Assembly: GCA_030832825.1 (NCBI GenBank)
Contig: JAURIJ010000007.1
Location: 57,356 to 121,355 of the forward strand
Reading direction: 5' to 3'
Source: Gammaproteobacteria bacterium
Lineage (GTDB): Bacteria; Pseudomonadota; Gammaproteobacteria; Pseudomonadales; Pseudohongiellaceae
Length of the DNA: 64,000 bases
The position numbers and the translations under genes were made by a program. The notes beneath the pieces were generated by a model, which was not told the origin of the DNA, ran no database searches, and was given only the letters and a program-made list of their open reading frames with translations. Below, in pieces: positions 18,581 to 29,969 of this stretch (the first letter of the stretch is position 1; the number at the start of each line of letters is the position of its first letter).

Positions 18581-19768
18581 ATGAAAAAGTTCCTGCAATT
18601 CATCAGCTGGCCTGTCATTGCCGGTGTCCTCTTTGCCGTCATCCTGGTGCAGTATCAGCAGATTTCCCGGCTGTCCGATCTGATCAGCGCGTTTCCCGCT
18701 GCGCCTGCCAGCTCTGAGACGACTGCCTCCCAGGACGATTTCTCGCTCGCTCAGGCCGTCGATCGTGCCGCCCCGTCTGTCATCAGCATTCACTCCACCA
18801 TACGGCAGCAGATACAGCTGCCCCCCGTGGAAGAGATTCCTCCGATCTTTCGCAATCTGCTGGAGAACATTCCCGCCGAGCGCTCCTACAACAGTCTCGG
18901 CTCAGGCGTCATCGTCAGCACTGAAGGTCACGTGCTGACATCCCTGCACGTGATCGAGGGCGCCGAAGACATTGAGGTGCGCTATGCCGACGCCGGCAAC
19001 AACAGTTTCATCAGCGCGGCGCGCCTGATCGGTTCCGACCCGGGCACCGACCTCGCCCTGCTGCAGATCGAAGTGGAGGGCTTCCCGCCGCCCATCCCCA
19101 TCGGCTCGTCCGACGAGGTGCGCGTCGGCGACAGCGTGCTCGCCATCGGCTTTCCCAGCCAGGAGTTGATCAGCCAGAAGTCCGTGTCGCGAGGCATCGT
19201 CAGCGCACTGGGCATTCCGCAGAACGGACTGCCGATCGTGGACTACATCCAGACGGATGCCGCCATCAATTACGGCAACTCGGGCGGCGCGCTGGTCAAC
19301 GCACAGGGCGAGCTGATCGGCATCAACTCGTTCATCTACTCGCAGTCCGGGGGGTCCGACGGCATCGGCTTCGCAGTGCCCATCAACAAGGCCATGGGCG
19401 TGGTGGATCAATTGCTCACCTTCGGGGAAGTGAGTCCGGGGTATCTGGGGGTGATCACCGGCGAAATGCTGACGGAGGAAACCAGTCTCAACTTCTTCGG
19501 CCGCAACGATGTGGAAGGCCTGCTGATCGAGCAGGTGAATGAAGCAAGTCCGGCAGAACAGGCAGGGATCAGAGCCGGCGACGTCATGACGGCGATCGAT
19601 GGACTGCCCATCAGCAGCGTCATCAGCGCCATCGATCAGATCAACCGCAAGTCACCAGGGCAAACCGTCACCCTGGGCATCTACCGTGAAGGCGAGAACC
19701 TGGAGATTCCCGTGGCACTGGGCATAGGCAGTTCCCAGTACCGCATTCCCGAAATTCCCGCCAATTGA
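18581..19768 (+). CDS. algW: Periplasmic site-1 serine protease DegS/AlgW
   Basis: 395 residues: an N-terminal membrane anchor (about 7-25), a trypsin-like domain and one PDZ domain (about 285-375). The catalytic triad can be placed at His123 (SLHVIEGAE), Asp157 (GTDLALL) and Ser234 (GNSGGA). DegS/AlgW senses misfolded outer-membrane proteins through the PDZ domain and makes the first cut in the anti-sigma factor RseA/MucA. A single PDZ domain and the membrane anchor separate it from DegP/MucD. Next to hisD, as in Pseudomonas. Confidence 0.93.
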   Translation: MKKFLQFISWPVIAGVLFAVILVQYQQISRLSDLISAFPAAPASSETTASQDDFSLAQAVDRAAPSVISIHSTIRQQIQLPPVEEIPPIFRNLLENIPAERSYNSLGSGVIVSTEGHVLTSLHVIEGAEDIEVRYADAGNNSFISAARLIGSDPGTDLALLQIEVEGFPPPIPIGSSDEVRVGDSVLAIGFPSQELISQKSVSRGIVSALGIPQNGLPIVDYIQTDAAINYGNSGGALVNAQGELIGINSFIYSQSGGSDGIGFAVPINKAMGVVDQLLTFGEVSPGYLGVITGEMLTEETSLNFFGRNDVEGLLIEQVNEASPAEQAGIRAGDVMTAIDGLPISSVISAIDQINRKSPGQTVTLGIYREGENLEIPVALGIGSSQYRIPEIPAN

Positions 19769-19772
19769 GCGG

Positions 19773-21080
19773 TCAGCGGCGGTAATCCGCCGACAGGGCA
19801 TGCGCCTGCAGGAACTCGTTCCCTGCCAGTTCCGACGCAATGGCGGCCAGTGTCGCCGCACCTTCGCGCGAACAATGGATGATCGAGCTGCGTTTCTGGA
19901 AGTCGTAAACCCCCAGCGCCGAGAAGAAACGCGCGGTGCCCGAGGTGGGCAGCACATGGCTCGGCCCCGCGCAGTAATCCCCCAGCACTTCGGCACTGTA
20001 GCGCCCGAGGAACAGAGCACCGGCATGAGTGATGCGCTCGGCGAGGACATCCGGCTGAGCGACGGACAGCTCGAGATGTTCCGGAGCGATGCGGTTGCTG
20101 ATGTCCGCCGCCTCTTCCAGAGACTGGCAGAGGATGAAAATGCCTCGATTGGCGAGTGATTTGCGAATGATCTCGCGACGCTCCATGGTCGGCAGCAGGC
20201 GTTCGATGCTCGCCTGCACCCGGTCCAGGTACTCGGCATTGGGACAGATCAAGATCGACTGCGCCTGCTCGTCGTGCTCCGCCTGCGAGAACAGATCCAT
20301 GGCGATCCAATCCGGGTCGGTCAGCCCGTCGCAGAGGATGGTCAGCTCTGAAGGGCCGGCAATCATGTCGATGCCCACCTCGCCGAACACATGTTTCTTG
20401 GCAATCGTCACATAGATGTTGCCCGGACCTGTGATCTTGTCCACCTTGGGTACACTCTGCGTTCCATAGGCCAGCGCCGCAATGGCTTGCGCCCCCCCGA
20501 CAGTGATCACGCGCTCGACGCCGGCGAGGGCAGCCGCCGCGAAAATCAGGTCGCCCTGCTCGCTCCAGCGCGTGGGCACGGCTGCGATGATCTGGCCGAC
20601 ACCCGCCACCTGGGCAGGAATGCCGTTCATCAGCATGGACGACGGGTAATTGGCCTTGCCCCCGGGAACGTAGATGCCGACTCGGTCCAGCGGGCTGATC
20701 TTCTGCCCGTACACTGAGCCCTCGGCATCCTGGTACTGCCAGGACGACTGCTTCTGCCGTTCGTGGTAATCACGGATTCTGGCGGCAGCGTCGCGCAGGG
20801 CGGTGGCCTGGCGGGCAGGCAGGCGCTCCAAACTGACCTGCATCTGCTCGCGACCAACAGTCAGCTGCGCGATGCTGTCAGCCTCGACACGGTCGAAGCG
20901 CCGCGCGTACTCCAGCAGTGCATCGTCGCCGCGCGTGGCGACGTCGGCCAGAATGCCACTGACCAGCTGGTTGATCTGCGGGTCGCCCAGCATGGCGCGG
21001 TTGAGTCTGGCACGCAGGGCCGAGTCGAAGTCGCCGGCGCGTGAGTCCAGGCGGACGATGGCGGGAAAATCAATGCTCAT
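19773..21080 (-). CDS. hisD: Histidinol dehydrogenase
   Basis: 435-residue enzyme of the last two oxidations in histidine synthesis, NAD- and Zn-dependent. Key segments are [27 protein letters not shown] (with the catalytic region [11 protein letters not shown]), the [10 protein letters not shown] motif and [14 protein letters not shown]. It is the second gene of the leftward hisG-hisD pair. The hisC gene that follows in Pseudomonas is absent here; the algW gene comes instead. Confidence 0.97.
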   Translation of the reverse strand: MSIDFPAIVRLDSRAGDFDSALRARLNRAMLGDPQINQLVSGILADVATRGDDALLEYARRFDRVEADSIAQLTVGREQMQVSLERLPARQATALRDAAARIRDYHERQKQSSWQYQDAEGSVYGQKISPLDRVGIYVPGGKANYPSSMLMNGIPAQVAGVGQIIAAVPTRWSEQGDLIFAAAALAGVERVITVGGAQAIAALAYGTQSVPKVDKITGPGNIYVTIAKKHVFGEVGIDMIAGPSELTILCDGLTDPDWIAMDLFSQAEHDEQAQSILICPNAEYLDRVQASIERLLPTMERREIIRKSLANRGIFILCQSLEEAADISNRIAPEHLELSVAQPDVLAERITHAGALFLGRYSAEVLGDYCAGPSHVLPTSGTARFFSALGVYDFQKRSSIIHCSREGAATLAAIASELAGNEFLQAHALSADYRR

Positions 21081-21089
21081 GGGACGCTC

Positions 21090-21746
21090 TCACACCTGCG
21101 CTCTGGCCTCGACAGCCTCGGCGAGGCACTGCAGCAGCGGCTTGATCAGCGCGTGTTTCATCTTCAGCGCTGCCTTGTTGACGATGACCCGGGAGCTGAT
21201 CTGTGCGATCAGCTGCAGGGGTTCCAGTCCATTGGCCTTGAGAGTGTTGCCGCTGTCCACGATGTCCACGATGATGTCGGCCAGTCCCATGGACGGCGCC
21301 AGTTCAAGCGCACCATTGAGCTTGATGACATCGACCTGCACGCCCTGCTCGGCAAAATAGCGCTTGGTGATGTTGGCGAACTTGGTGGCCACCTTGATGC
21401 GACCGGCCACCGGCGCAGCCCCGACCGGCGCGGCCGTCATCAGCCGGCACTTGGCAAGCTTCAGATCGAGCGGCTCGTAGAAGCCTTCGCTGCCGTACTC
21501 CAGCAGCAGGTCCTTGCCCACCACTCCCAGATCGGCACTGCCGAACTCGACATAAGTTGGCACGTCGGACCCGCGGATCACCATGATCTGCACGCCGGGC
21601 ATGGTGGTGTCGAAGATCAGCTTGCGGCTGCTGTTGATGTCTTCCAGCGGCGCGATGCCCGCCGCTTCGAACAGGGGCAGCACCTCGTCCAGAATGCGCC
21701 CCTTGGTGAGCGCGATCACAATCTTCTGACTGTTGTTGGAATTCAT
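21090..21746 (-). CDS. hisG: ATP phosphoribosyltransferase, short form
   Basis: 218 residues, the short HisG type lacking the C-terminal regulatory domain. Motifs include [30 protein letters not shown] and the PRPP-binding [18 protein letters not shown]. Short HisG requires HisZ for activity and histidine feedback; hisZ is not in this window. Sits 15 bp after murA and 9 bp before hisD. Confidence 0.96.
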   Translation of the reverse strand: MNSNNSQKIVIALTKGRILDEVLPLFEAAGIAPLEDINSSRKLIFDTTMPGVQIMVIRGSDVPTYVEFGSADLGVVGKDLLLEYGSEGFYEPLDLKLAKCRLMTAAPVGAAPVAGRIKVATKFANITKRYFAEQGVQVDVIKLNGALELAPSMGLADIIVDIVDSGNTLKANGLEPLQLIAQISSRVIVNKAALKMKHALIKPLLQCLAEAVEARAQV

Positions 21747-21761
21747 GGGGCGGTCATGCCT

Positions 21762-23348
<1,587 letters not shown>

Positions 23349-23954
23349 CTACTGCCAGTTGTCTATGACCTGATCGATGTCATTGCCATGACGGTTCATC
23401 AGGGCCGAGAACTGCGTGAAATACTGTCGCCGCAGGTTGATGCCGCCCACATACAGATTCTTGAGCTTCCACTCCCCGGTTTCGTTGAGGAACAGCGTGT
23501 ATTGCAGCTCCACCGTGGAGTTGTTGGCCGTGATCTGCATGCGCACATTGGTATTGAGTGCAGGGTCTGGCGACGGCTCGCCAGCCGGCAGGAACACCAG
23601 CTCCTGACCGTCGTAACCAACCAGCGCCGCGCCATAGAAGCGGGTCAGTGTCACGCGCAGCTTCTCGCCGAAACGGCTGATCTGCTCGGGCGTGGCCTGC
23701 TCGGCATAGCGGGCCATCACGCCGATGGCGACCTCATCGAAGTCGACGAAACCGGACAGCGACTGCTCGATGCCGGAGAAATAACGCTCACGGTCGGTTT
23801 CGAAGTAGGGCTTCACTTCCTGCACGGTGGCAAGCAGGGCATTCACCGACTGTTCGGCCGACTGCAGAGCACTCTGCTCTTCAGCAGCCTGGGCGAACAG
23901 CGGCAGGTTCAGAACAAGCGCTGAAACAGCAAGCAATTTCTTGAAGGATGTCAC
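23349..23954 (-). CDS. mlaC: Periplasmic phospholipid-binding protein MlaC
   Basis: 201 residues with a signal peptide (AVSALVLNLPLFAQA) and an MlaC/Ttg2D domain: VDFDEVAIGVMARY, ATPEQISRFGEKLRVTLTRFYG and the closing DIDQVIDNW. MlaC shuttles phospholipids between the MlaA-porin complex and the MlaFEDB transporter. Start set at a GTG with AGGAG 9 nt upstream; an in-frame GTG eight codons earlier is weaker. mlaD, mlaE, mlaF and mlaB, normally beside it, are not in the window: upstream lies the divergent kdsD and downstream ibaG. Confidence 0.92.
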   Translation of the reverse strand: MTSFKKLLAVSALVLNLPLFAQAAEEQSALQSAEQSVNALLATVQEVKPYFETDRERYFSGIEQSLSGFVDFDEVAIGVMARYAEQATPEQISRFGEKLRVTLTRFYGAALVGYDGQELVFLPAGEPSPDPALNTNVRMQITANNSTVELQYTLFLNETGEWKLKNLYVGGINLRRQYFTQFSALMNRHGNDIDQVIDNWQ

Positions 23955-24053
23955 CAGTATGATCTCCTGTATGGGCACAAGCGGGTGTCGTGGGATACCC
24001 TTTCGCCGGACGCGCAGAGTCTACCTCAATCCCGCACCGCAATAAATTACTAC

Positions 24054-24082
24054 TTGCAAACAATGACAATCCTTCGTCTAAT
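24054..24082 (+). promoter_or_regulatory. Possible sigma-70 promoter for kdsD operon
   Basis: TTGCAA and TCTAAT boxes with a 17-bp spacer lie in the 332-bp divergent gap between mlaC and kdsD. A start near 24089 would leave an untranslated leader of almost 200 nt. Nothing else clear is seen in the gap besides a weak GCCGG/CCGGC inverted repeat near 24086-24106. Confidence 0.35.
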
Positions 24083-24286
24083 TGCCGCCGGCCTTCAAGC
24101 ACCGGCCAGACACGTCCGCCACGGTTGAAGTTCAGGACTCCTGCACATGCGGAACGGCACCTCCTCCCGACACTCTCACAATTACGCAGCAGCCCATCGC
24201 GCGAGCCTGTTTTTTCTGTACCATCAATTCAGAAAACAATTTCGAAAAGGGACAGGCGTCCGACGCACCGTACCAGGGTATCCGCA

Positions 24287-25261
24287 ATGACCGACCACAA
24301 TCGCTTCATCGCCAGTGCACTGCGCACCATCGACATCGAACACCGGGCCATCGGCGAATTGTCGCAGCGCATGGGCCCAGCATTCGCCATGGCCTGTGAA
24401 CGCCTGCTGAATTGCAGCGGTCGCATCATCGTGACCGGCATGGGCAAGTCCGGCCATATCGCCTCCAAGATCGCCGCCACCCTCTCAAGTACTGGCAGTC
24501 CTGCGTTTTTCGTGCATCCAGCGGAGGCCAGTCACGGTGACCTGGGCATGATCACCGAGAAGGACGTGGTGCTCGCGCTGTCCAATTCCGGCACCACCAG
24601 CGAGATTCTCGCGATCCTGCCCATACTCAAGCGCAAGGGCATCACACTGATCAGCATGACCGGCGCGCCACAGTCGCCGATCGCCCAGATGTCGGACATC
24701 CACATCGACGCCAGTGTCAAGGAAGAGGCCTGCCCCCTCGGACAGGCCCCCACCAGCAGCACCACCGTGGCGCTGGTGCTCGGGGACGCGATTGCCATGG
24801 CGCTGCTGGAAGCGCGCGGCTTCACCCTGGAGGAATTCGCCTTCTCGCACCCGGGCGGACGTCTGGGGCGCAGGCTGTTGCTCAAGGTCAAGGACATCAT
24901 GCACGAAGGCGACGCCATCCCCCGCGTGCATCCGGACACCCTGCTCAGCAATGCCCTGCTGGAAATCACGCGCAAGGGCCTGGGGATGACGACGGTGGTT
25001 GACGCTTCCGGCGCCCTGTGCGGCGTCTTTACCGACGGAGACCTGCGCCGTACACTCGACTCCGGCCGCAATATCCGGGAAACCCCGATCGGCAGCGTCA
25101 TGTCCAGCGGCGGCAAGAAAGTGAGGGAGAACGCCCTGGCCACCGAAGCGGTGAGAATCATGCAGGAAAACCGCATTTACACACTGATCGTGGTGGACGA
25201 CGCCGAAGAGCTGCGCGGTGTCATCCGCATGCACGATCTCTTGCAGGCCAATGTCGTCTGA
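24287..25261 (+). CDS. kdsD: Arabinose-5-phosphate isomerase
   Basis: 324 residues: a SIS domain (about 35-170, GMGKSGHIASKIAATLSSTG and SNSGTTSEI) and two CBS domains (about 205-324, each ending in a DG/HDL motif). It converts ribulose-5-phosphate to arabinose-5-phosphate, the first step towards Kdo for LPS. The start is the ATG in the context MTDHNRFIASALRTI; the open frame upstream is non-coding leader. First gene of kdsD-kdsC-lptC-lptA-lptB-rpoN. Confidence 0.96.
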   Translation: MTDHNRFIASALRTIDIEHRAIGELSQRMGPAFAMACERLLNCSGRIIVTGMGKSGHIASKIAATLSSTGSPAFFVHPAEASHGDLGMITEKDVVLALSNSGTTSEILAILPILKRKGITLISMTGAPQSPIAQMSDIHIDASVKEEACPLGQAPTSSTTVALVLGDAIAMALLEARGFTLEEFAFSHPGGRLGRRLLLKVKDIMHEGDAIPRVHPDTLLSNALLEITRKGLGMTTVVDASGALCGVFTDGDLRRTLDSGRNIRETPIGSVMSSGGKKVRENALATEAVRIMQENRIYTLIVVDDAEELRGVIRMHDLLQANVV

Positions 25262-25304
25262 CATCGCGCGAGACGCCCCGACTTCACCCACAGGAAGCTC
25301 TTCC

Positions 25305-25844
25305 ATGAATTTCGCCATCGAGACCACCGACATCCTGCAGCGCGCCCGCGACATCCGCCTGCTGTTGCTCGATGTCGACGGCGTGCTCACTGCAGGCGAG
25401 CTGTTCCTCAGTGACAGCGGCGAGGAGATCAAGGCCTTCAGCACGCTGGATGGACAAGGCATCAAGCTGTTGCAAGGGTCAGGTGTGCAGGTCGGCATCC
25501 TCAGCGGTCGCCGCTCCGCCCTGTTGACCCGTCGCGCAGAGAACCTAGGCATCAGCCTGGTGATTCAGGGGCGTGAGGACAAGCACACGGCCCTTCAGGA
25601 ACTGTGCTCCGCTCAGGGCGTCTCGCCCGCCTCGATCGCCTATGTCGGGGACGACCTGCCCGACATACGCGTCATGAAGGCCGTACGTCTCGCCTTTGCG
25701 GTCGCCAATGCTCACTCGGCAGTGAAGCAGGTGGCTCATGCCTGCACCAGCCTCTGCGGTGGCCACGGTGCCGTGCGCGAAGTGTGCGACTTCATTCTGC
25801 AGTCTCAGGACAAGTACGATGCTGCTCTTGCCCCCTACTTCTGA
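25305..25844 (+). CDS. kdsC: 3-deoxy-D-manno-octulosonate-8-phosphate phosphatase
   Basis: 179-residue HAD-family phosphatase (C0 type without cap) that makes free Kdo. HAD motifs: LLLDVDGVLTAG (nucleophile Asp), ILSGRRSALLTRRAENLG, and YVGDDLPDIRVMK. An 'AGGAAG' ribosome site precedes the ATG. Its last 26 bp overlap lptC. Confidence 0.96.
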   Translation: MNFAIETTDILQRARDIRLLLLDVDGVLTAGELFLSDSGEEIKAFSTLDGQGIKLLQGSGVQVGILSGRRSALLTRRAENLGISLVIQGREDKHTALQELCSAQGVSPASIAYVGDDLPDIRVMKAVRLAFAVANAHSAVKQVAHACTSLCGGHGAVREVCDFILQSQDKYDAALAPYF

Positions 25845-26472
25845 CTCGGAGTCGAACGCCCCGGCGCGTGCAGGGTTGCGCCAGCGTTCCGGCCGCCTGC
25901 TGCTGGCGCTTTCTGCGATCGCCCTGGTGCTGATCTTCGACGGACGCCGCCTGTTGGACGTCCCTCCCGCGCTGCTGCCCGAGCCACAGCCTCTCCTGCC
26001 CGTGGAATACGACGCATATGCCACTGGCGTGAGCAGTGTGCTCTACAACACCGATGGCCGCGTGGAATACACCCTGGAAGCGGCCGAACAGACGCATTTC
26101 CTCGACAATACCACCCTTCTGGAAAGCCCCTCCGTGCGGCTCCACCAGGACTCCGGTGCGCGCTGGAATATCACGGCGGGTTCGGGCAGAATCCACGCGG
26201 TTGAAGGCGGCGACGCCATTGAACGCCTTGACCTGCAAACGAGCGTCGAGGTCTACCAGATCGACGCGCTGGATCGTCGCCTCACCCTGAACACGGAGTT
26301 CCTGTCGGTATTCCCGCAGACACAGACCTTGAGCACCGACCAGGCCGTCACGATGGTGACCGACACCCTGCAGCAGAACGCCATCGGCATGCGCGCCGAC
26401 CTGCAGCAGGATCAATTGACATTTCTCGGACAGGTCAGAGGCCGATATGAAGTACCCAGCAGTCAACCCTGA
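25819..26472 (+). CDS. lptC: LPS export protein LptC
   Basis: 217 residues with one N-terminal transmembrane anchor (about 29-46, LLLALSAIALVLIFDG) and a periplasmic beta-jellyroll that accepts LPS from LptB2FG and passes it to LptA. Family features include DGRVEYTLEAAEQTHF, GRIHAVEGGDAIERLDL and the LSTDQAVTM stretch. Start set at the ATG inside the kdsC end (26-bp overlap), the only methionine that leaves a short cytosolic tail before the anchor. Confidence 0.9.
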   Translation: MLLLPPTSDSESNAPARAGLRQRSGRLLLALSAIALVLIFDGRRLLDVPPALLPEPQPLLPVEYDAYATGVSSVLYNTDGRVEYTLEAAEQTHFLDNTTLLESPSVRLHQDSGARWNITAGSGRIHAVEGGDAIERLDLQTSVEVYQIDALDRRLTLNTEFLSVFPQTQTLSTDQAVTMVTDTLQQNAIGMRADLQQDQLTFLGQVRGRYEVPSSQP

Positions 26473-26953
26473 CCTGCGCCTGCGTGTGGCGACGGCAGCC
26501 CTTTGCGTCCTGCTTGCCCTGGGCGCCTCGGCTCAGGAAAGTGCCGGCAGTCACGAATACAGCGCCGACGGCGAAACCACCATCGAAACCCGCAATGGCG
26601 TCCGTGTGATCACCCTGCGTAACAATGTCTTTGTGCGTCAGGAGGCAGTTGAGCTGACGGGCGATGTGGCCGTGTTGGAATACGATCTCGACAACCAGTT
26701 GCAGAAGGTCACCCTGACCGGCACTCCCGCGCGCTTCGCGCAGCAGGGCGACGACGAAGCCAGCTCGGTGTCCGGATACAGTGACACCATCCACTATTTC
26801 GCTGGCGCACAGGCCGTGGTCGAGTTTGTCGGCACCGCCAGTTTCACCCAGCCAGGCACCAGTCTGCTTTGTGCGCAGATCCGCCACACCATCGAGACGG
26901 ACGCCACTTCGGGCCAGGCCTGCAGCGGCTCACTGAGTCCGCAGACCAACTGA
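26447..26953 (+). CDS. lptA: Periplasmic LPS-binding protein LptA
   Basis: 168 residues: signal peptide ([12 protein letters not shown]) then the OstA/LptA jellyroll ([23 protein letters not shown] split over two strands). LptA monomers build the periplasmic bridge for LPS. It overlaps lptC by 26 bp and its TGA shares one base with the lptB ATG. Confidence 0.92.
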   Translation: MKYPAVNPDLRLRVATAALCVLLALGASAQESAGSHEYSADGETTIETRNGVRVITLRNNVFVRQEAVELTGDVAVLEYDLDNQLQKVTLTGTPARFAQQGDDEASSVSGYSDTIHYFAGAQAVVEFVGTASFTQPGTSLLCAQIRHTIETDATSGQACSGSLSPQTN

Positions 26954-27678
26954 TGGACAGCCTCAAGGTCTCCCACATCGCCAAATCCTACAAGGGCCGC
27001 CAGGTGGTCCGGGATGTCTCTCTGAGCCTGAACAGCGGGCAGATCGTCGGCCTGCTCGGGCCCAACGGCGCCGGCAAGACCACCTGCTTCTACATGATGG
27101 TGGGCCTGGTGAAGGCGGACAGCGGTAGCATCGCGCTCAACGATCAGGACGTCACGGTGCTGCCGATCCATGCGCGGGCGCAGCGCGGACTGGGCTATCT
27201 GCCGCAGGACTCCTCGATCTTCCGCACGTTGACGGTCGCCGAGAACATTCTCGCCATCCTCGAGACGCGCAAGGATCTCGACCGGGCAGGACGCGAGGAG
27301 CGTCTGGAGAGCCTGCTGGCGGAGTTCCATATCGGGCACATCCGCAACAACAAGGGCATGAGCCTGTCCGGTGGCGAACGCCGACGTACCGAGATCGCCC
27401 GGGCACTGGCCACGGAACCGCGCTTCATCCTGCTCGACGAGCCCTTCGCCGGCGTCGACCCCATCTCAGTCAGCGACATCAAGGACATCATCCGCCACCT
27501 CAAGCAAAAGGGCATCGGCGTGCTGTTGACCGACCACAACGTGCGCGAAACACTCGACATCTGCGAGAAGGCCTACATCGTGAGTGAAGGTCAGATCATC
27601 GCGGAGGGCAGCGCGCAGGAGATTCTCGCCAATCAGAAAGTGCGCGAAGTCTATCTCGGCCATCAATTCCGCATCTGA
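26953..27678 (+). CDS. lptB: LPS export ABC transporter ATP-binding protein LptB
   Basis: 241-residue ATPase that powers LPS extraction. Walker [10 protein letters not shown], signature [15 protein letters not shown], Walker [17 protein letters not shown] and switch His in [11 protein letters not shown] are all intact. Starts on the base pair overlapping the lptA stop (TGATG). Confidence 0.98.
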   Translation: MDSLKVSHIAKSYKGRQVVRDVSLSLNSGQIVGLLGPNGAGKTTCFYMMVGLVKADSGSIALNDQDVTVLPIHARAQRGLGYLPQDSSIFRTLTVAENILAILETRKDLDRAGREERLESLLAEFHIGHIRNNKGMSLSGGERRRTEIARALATEPRFILLDEPFAGVDPISVSDIKDIIRHLKQKGIGVLLTDHNVRETLDICEKAYIVSEGQIIAEGSAQEILANQKVREVYLGHQFRI

Positions 27679-27686
27679 CACAAATC

Positions 27687-27701
27687 AGGCTTGAAATTTG
27701 C
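27687..27701 (+). promoter_or_regulatory. Possible -24/-12 (sigma-54) element before rpoN
   Basis: A GG-N10-GC element (AGGCTTGAAATTTGC) lies 68 bp before the rpoN start. It has the invariant GG and GC and the TTTGC -12 block but lacks the CA after GGC. It could be a weak promoter or an autoregulatory sigma-54 binding site, or chance. Confidence 0.25.
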
Positions 27702-27768
27702 GTCTGTCTTACGGCACGATACTTGCTAACACTCAGGGCCGTCACCACACCATGAAGCACTCGCACCG

Positions 27769-29316
27769 ATGAAACTCTCGCTACAGCTCAAGCTGGGTCA
27801 GCAACTGACCATGACGCCGCAGCTGCAGCAAGCTATCCGCCTTCTTCAGCTTTCCACCCTCGATCTGCAGCAGGAAATCCACCAGGCGCTGGAGTCCAAT
27901 CCGATGCTGGAACTGGACGAGGACGATCACTTCCAAAATCGCTCCGATGAGCTGGCCGAGGTGAACACCGAGAGCAGCATCTCCAGCGACGACTACAACC
28001 TCGAGCGCATCGCCGGCAGCAGCACCAGCACCGAGAGCTACGAGAGCGGGGAGGCCGAATCCTCGGGCGATTACGAGGACAGCCGCTGGGAGGACCAGAT
28101 CCCCGATGACTTGTCGGTGGACAGCAGCTGGGACGACATCTACCAGACCACTTACACGACGGGCAGTGGCTCCGGCGATACCGAGACCTCGGACTTCGAA
28201 TCCCGCAACAGCGTGGACGAGAGTCTGCAGGATCACCTGATGTGGCAGCTCAATCTCACGCCGATGTCCGACCCCGACCGCCTGATCGGCCTCGCCATCA
28301 TCGATGCCATCGACGCCAACGGCATGCTCACGGTGGGCATTGACGCCATTCACGCCAGCCTGATGCGCTCCATCGACATCGAACCCGAGGAAGTGCTGGC
28401 GGTGCTGCACCGTATCCAGCAGTTCGACCCGGTGGGTGTCGGCTATCGTGATCTCGCGGAATGCCTGCTGATCCAGCTGAACCAGTTCGAGGACGCCGAG
28501 ACCACGCCAGCCATTCGCCATGCCCGCGCCATCGTCAAGGATCATCTGGTGCTGCTGGGCAACCGCGACTATGCCCAGCTCATGCGCCTGGTGCGCATCA
28601 AGGAAGCCGAGCTGCGCGATGCCATCAGCATCATCGAGTCTCTGAACCCGAGACCGGGCGCCGATATCGCCCCACCGTCCACCACCTACATCATTCCGGA
28701 TGTCATCGTCACCAAGGACAGCGACACCGGGCGCTGGCGCGTGGAGCTCAATCCGGAGACCGCGCCGCGCATCCGCATCAATGCGGACTATGCCGCCCTG
28801 GTGCGTCGCGCCGACAGCAGCAGCGACAACAACTACCTGCGCGACAACCTGCAGGAGGCGCGCTGGTTCCTCAAGAGTCTGCAGAGCCGCAATGAAACGC
28901 TGATGAAGGTCGCCACCCGCATCGTCGAGCATCAGAAGGGTTTCTTCGAGTACGGTGAGGAAGCGATGAAGCCTCTGGTGCTGCACGACATCGCCGAGGC
29001 CGTGAACATGCACGAGTCCACCATCTCGCGCGTGACCACACAGAAATACATGCACACGCCCAAGGGCATCTTCGAGCTGAAGTATTTCTTCTCCAGCCAC
29101 GTGAGCACGGCAGGCGGCGGCGAATGTTCCTCCACGGCGATCCGCGCGCTCATCAAGAAGCTGGTGGCCGGCGAGAACGCCCGCAAGCCGCTGAGCGACA
29201 GCAAGATCACCAAGCTGCTCGAAGCACAGGGCATCAACGTGGCACGTCGCACCATCGCGAAATACCGGGAATCCCTGTCCATTCCGCCGTCCAACGAACG
29301 CAAGAAGCTGGTCTAG
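27769..29316 (+). CDS. rpoN: RNA polymerase sigma-54 factor
   Basis: 515 residues. Region I is the Gln/Leu-rich N terminus ([21 protein letters not shown]), region II is an acidic Ser-rich linker (about 45-150), then the core-binding domain, the HTH ([18 protein letters not shown]) and the RpoN box [12 protein letters not shown] that reads the -24 element. Sits after lptB as in other gammaproteobacteria. It should serve the CbrB-dependent promoter found at 51740. Confidence 0.98.
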   Translation: MKLSLQLKLGQQLTMTPQLQQAIRLLQLSTLDLQQEIHQALESNPMLELDEDDHFQNRSDELAEVNTESSISSDDYNLERIAGSSTSTESYESGEAESSGDYEDSRWEDQIPDDLSVDSSWDDIYQTTYTTGSGSGDTETSDFESRNSVDESLQDHLMWQLNLTPMSDPDRLIGLAIIDAIDANGMLTVGIDAIHASLMRSIDIEPEEVLAVLHRIQQFDPVGVGYRDLAECLLIQLNQFEDAETTPAIRHARAIVKDHLVLLGNRDYAQLMRLVRIKEAELRDAISIIESLNPRPGADIAPPSTTYIIPDVIVTKDSDTGRWRVELNPETAPRIRINADYAALVRRADSSSDNNYLRDNLQEARWFLKSLQSRNETLMKVATRIVEHQKGFFEYGEEAMKPLVLHDIAEAVNMHESTISRVTTQKYMHTPKGIFELKYFFSSHVSTAGGGECSSTAIRALIKKLVAGENARKPLSDSKITKLLEAQGINVARRTIAKYRESLSIPPSNERKKLV

Positions 29317-29421
29317 ACTTGTGCCGCATGGCGCGCAGGGAAAAGTGAAAATGACTCATGACTTCCCGCGAGGCGATGCTAGAATGGCGCCCGAATTTCA
29401 GTCATACGAGAATTCGTGACA

Positions 29422-29871
29422 ATGCGCATCGACACGATCCTGACCCCGGAACGCTGCTTCTGCAAACTGCCAGGGGTGAGCAAGAAACGCTTCCTCACCA
29501 CGATCAGTGAGCGCATTGCCGAGCAGACAGGCACCCTGTCCGCTGACCACATCTACAGCGCGCTGCTTGCGCGCGAACAACTGGGCAGCACAGGCATCGG
29601 CAACGGCATCGCCATTCCCCATTGCCGCGTGGCCGCCTGCAAGAGCATCACGGGTGCCCTGGTCACGTTGAACGAAGGCATCGATTTCGACGCCATGGAT
29701 TCGCGTTCTGTCGACCTGCTGTTCGTGCTGATCGTCCCCGCCGAAGAGATGGCCGAACACCTCAAGGTACTCGGCAGTCTGGCCGCCCTTTTCCATCAGG
29801 AAGACCTCTGCCGACGCCTGCGCCAGGCAGAGTCCGCCGAGGAACTCTACCGCATCGCCACGGCCGGCTGA
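29422..29871 (+). CDS. ptsN: PTS IIA-like nitrogen regulatory protein PtsN (EIIANtr)
   Basis: 149-residue EIIA domain of the fructose/mannitol class. The phospho-accepting histidine is in NGIAIPHCRVAACK (His about 68). With EINtr and NPr (ptsO, below) it forms the nitrogen PTS that senses carbon/nitrogen status and potassium. Start at the ATG; GTG two codons earlier is possible. hpf, normally between rpoN and ptsN, is missing: the gap is about 100 bp and holds no open frame. Confidence 0.95.
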   Translation: MRIDTILTPERCFCKLPGVSKKRFLTTISERIAEQTGTLSADHIYSALLAREQLGSTGIGNGIAIPHCRVAACKSITGALVTLNEGIDFDAMDSRSVDLLFVLIVPAEEMAEHLKVLGSLAALFHQEDLCRRLRQAESAEELYRIATAG

Positions 29872-29969
29872 CAAGGGTCGGGCAAACCTGCTAAAGTCAT
29901 GCCGACATTGAAAAAAGCCCCTCTCCCCACAGAGCTGGCTCCTGCTCGAAATCCCAGGCGAATGACACT

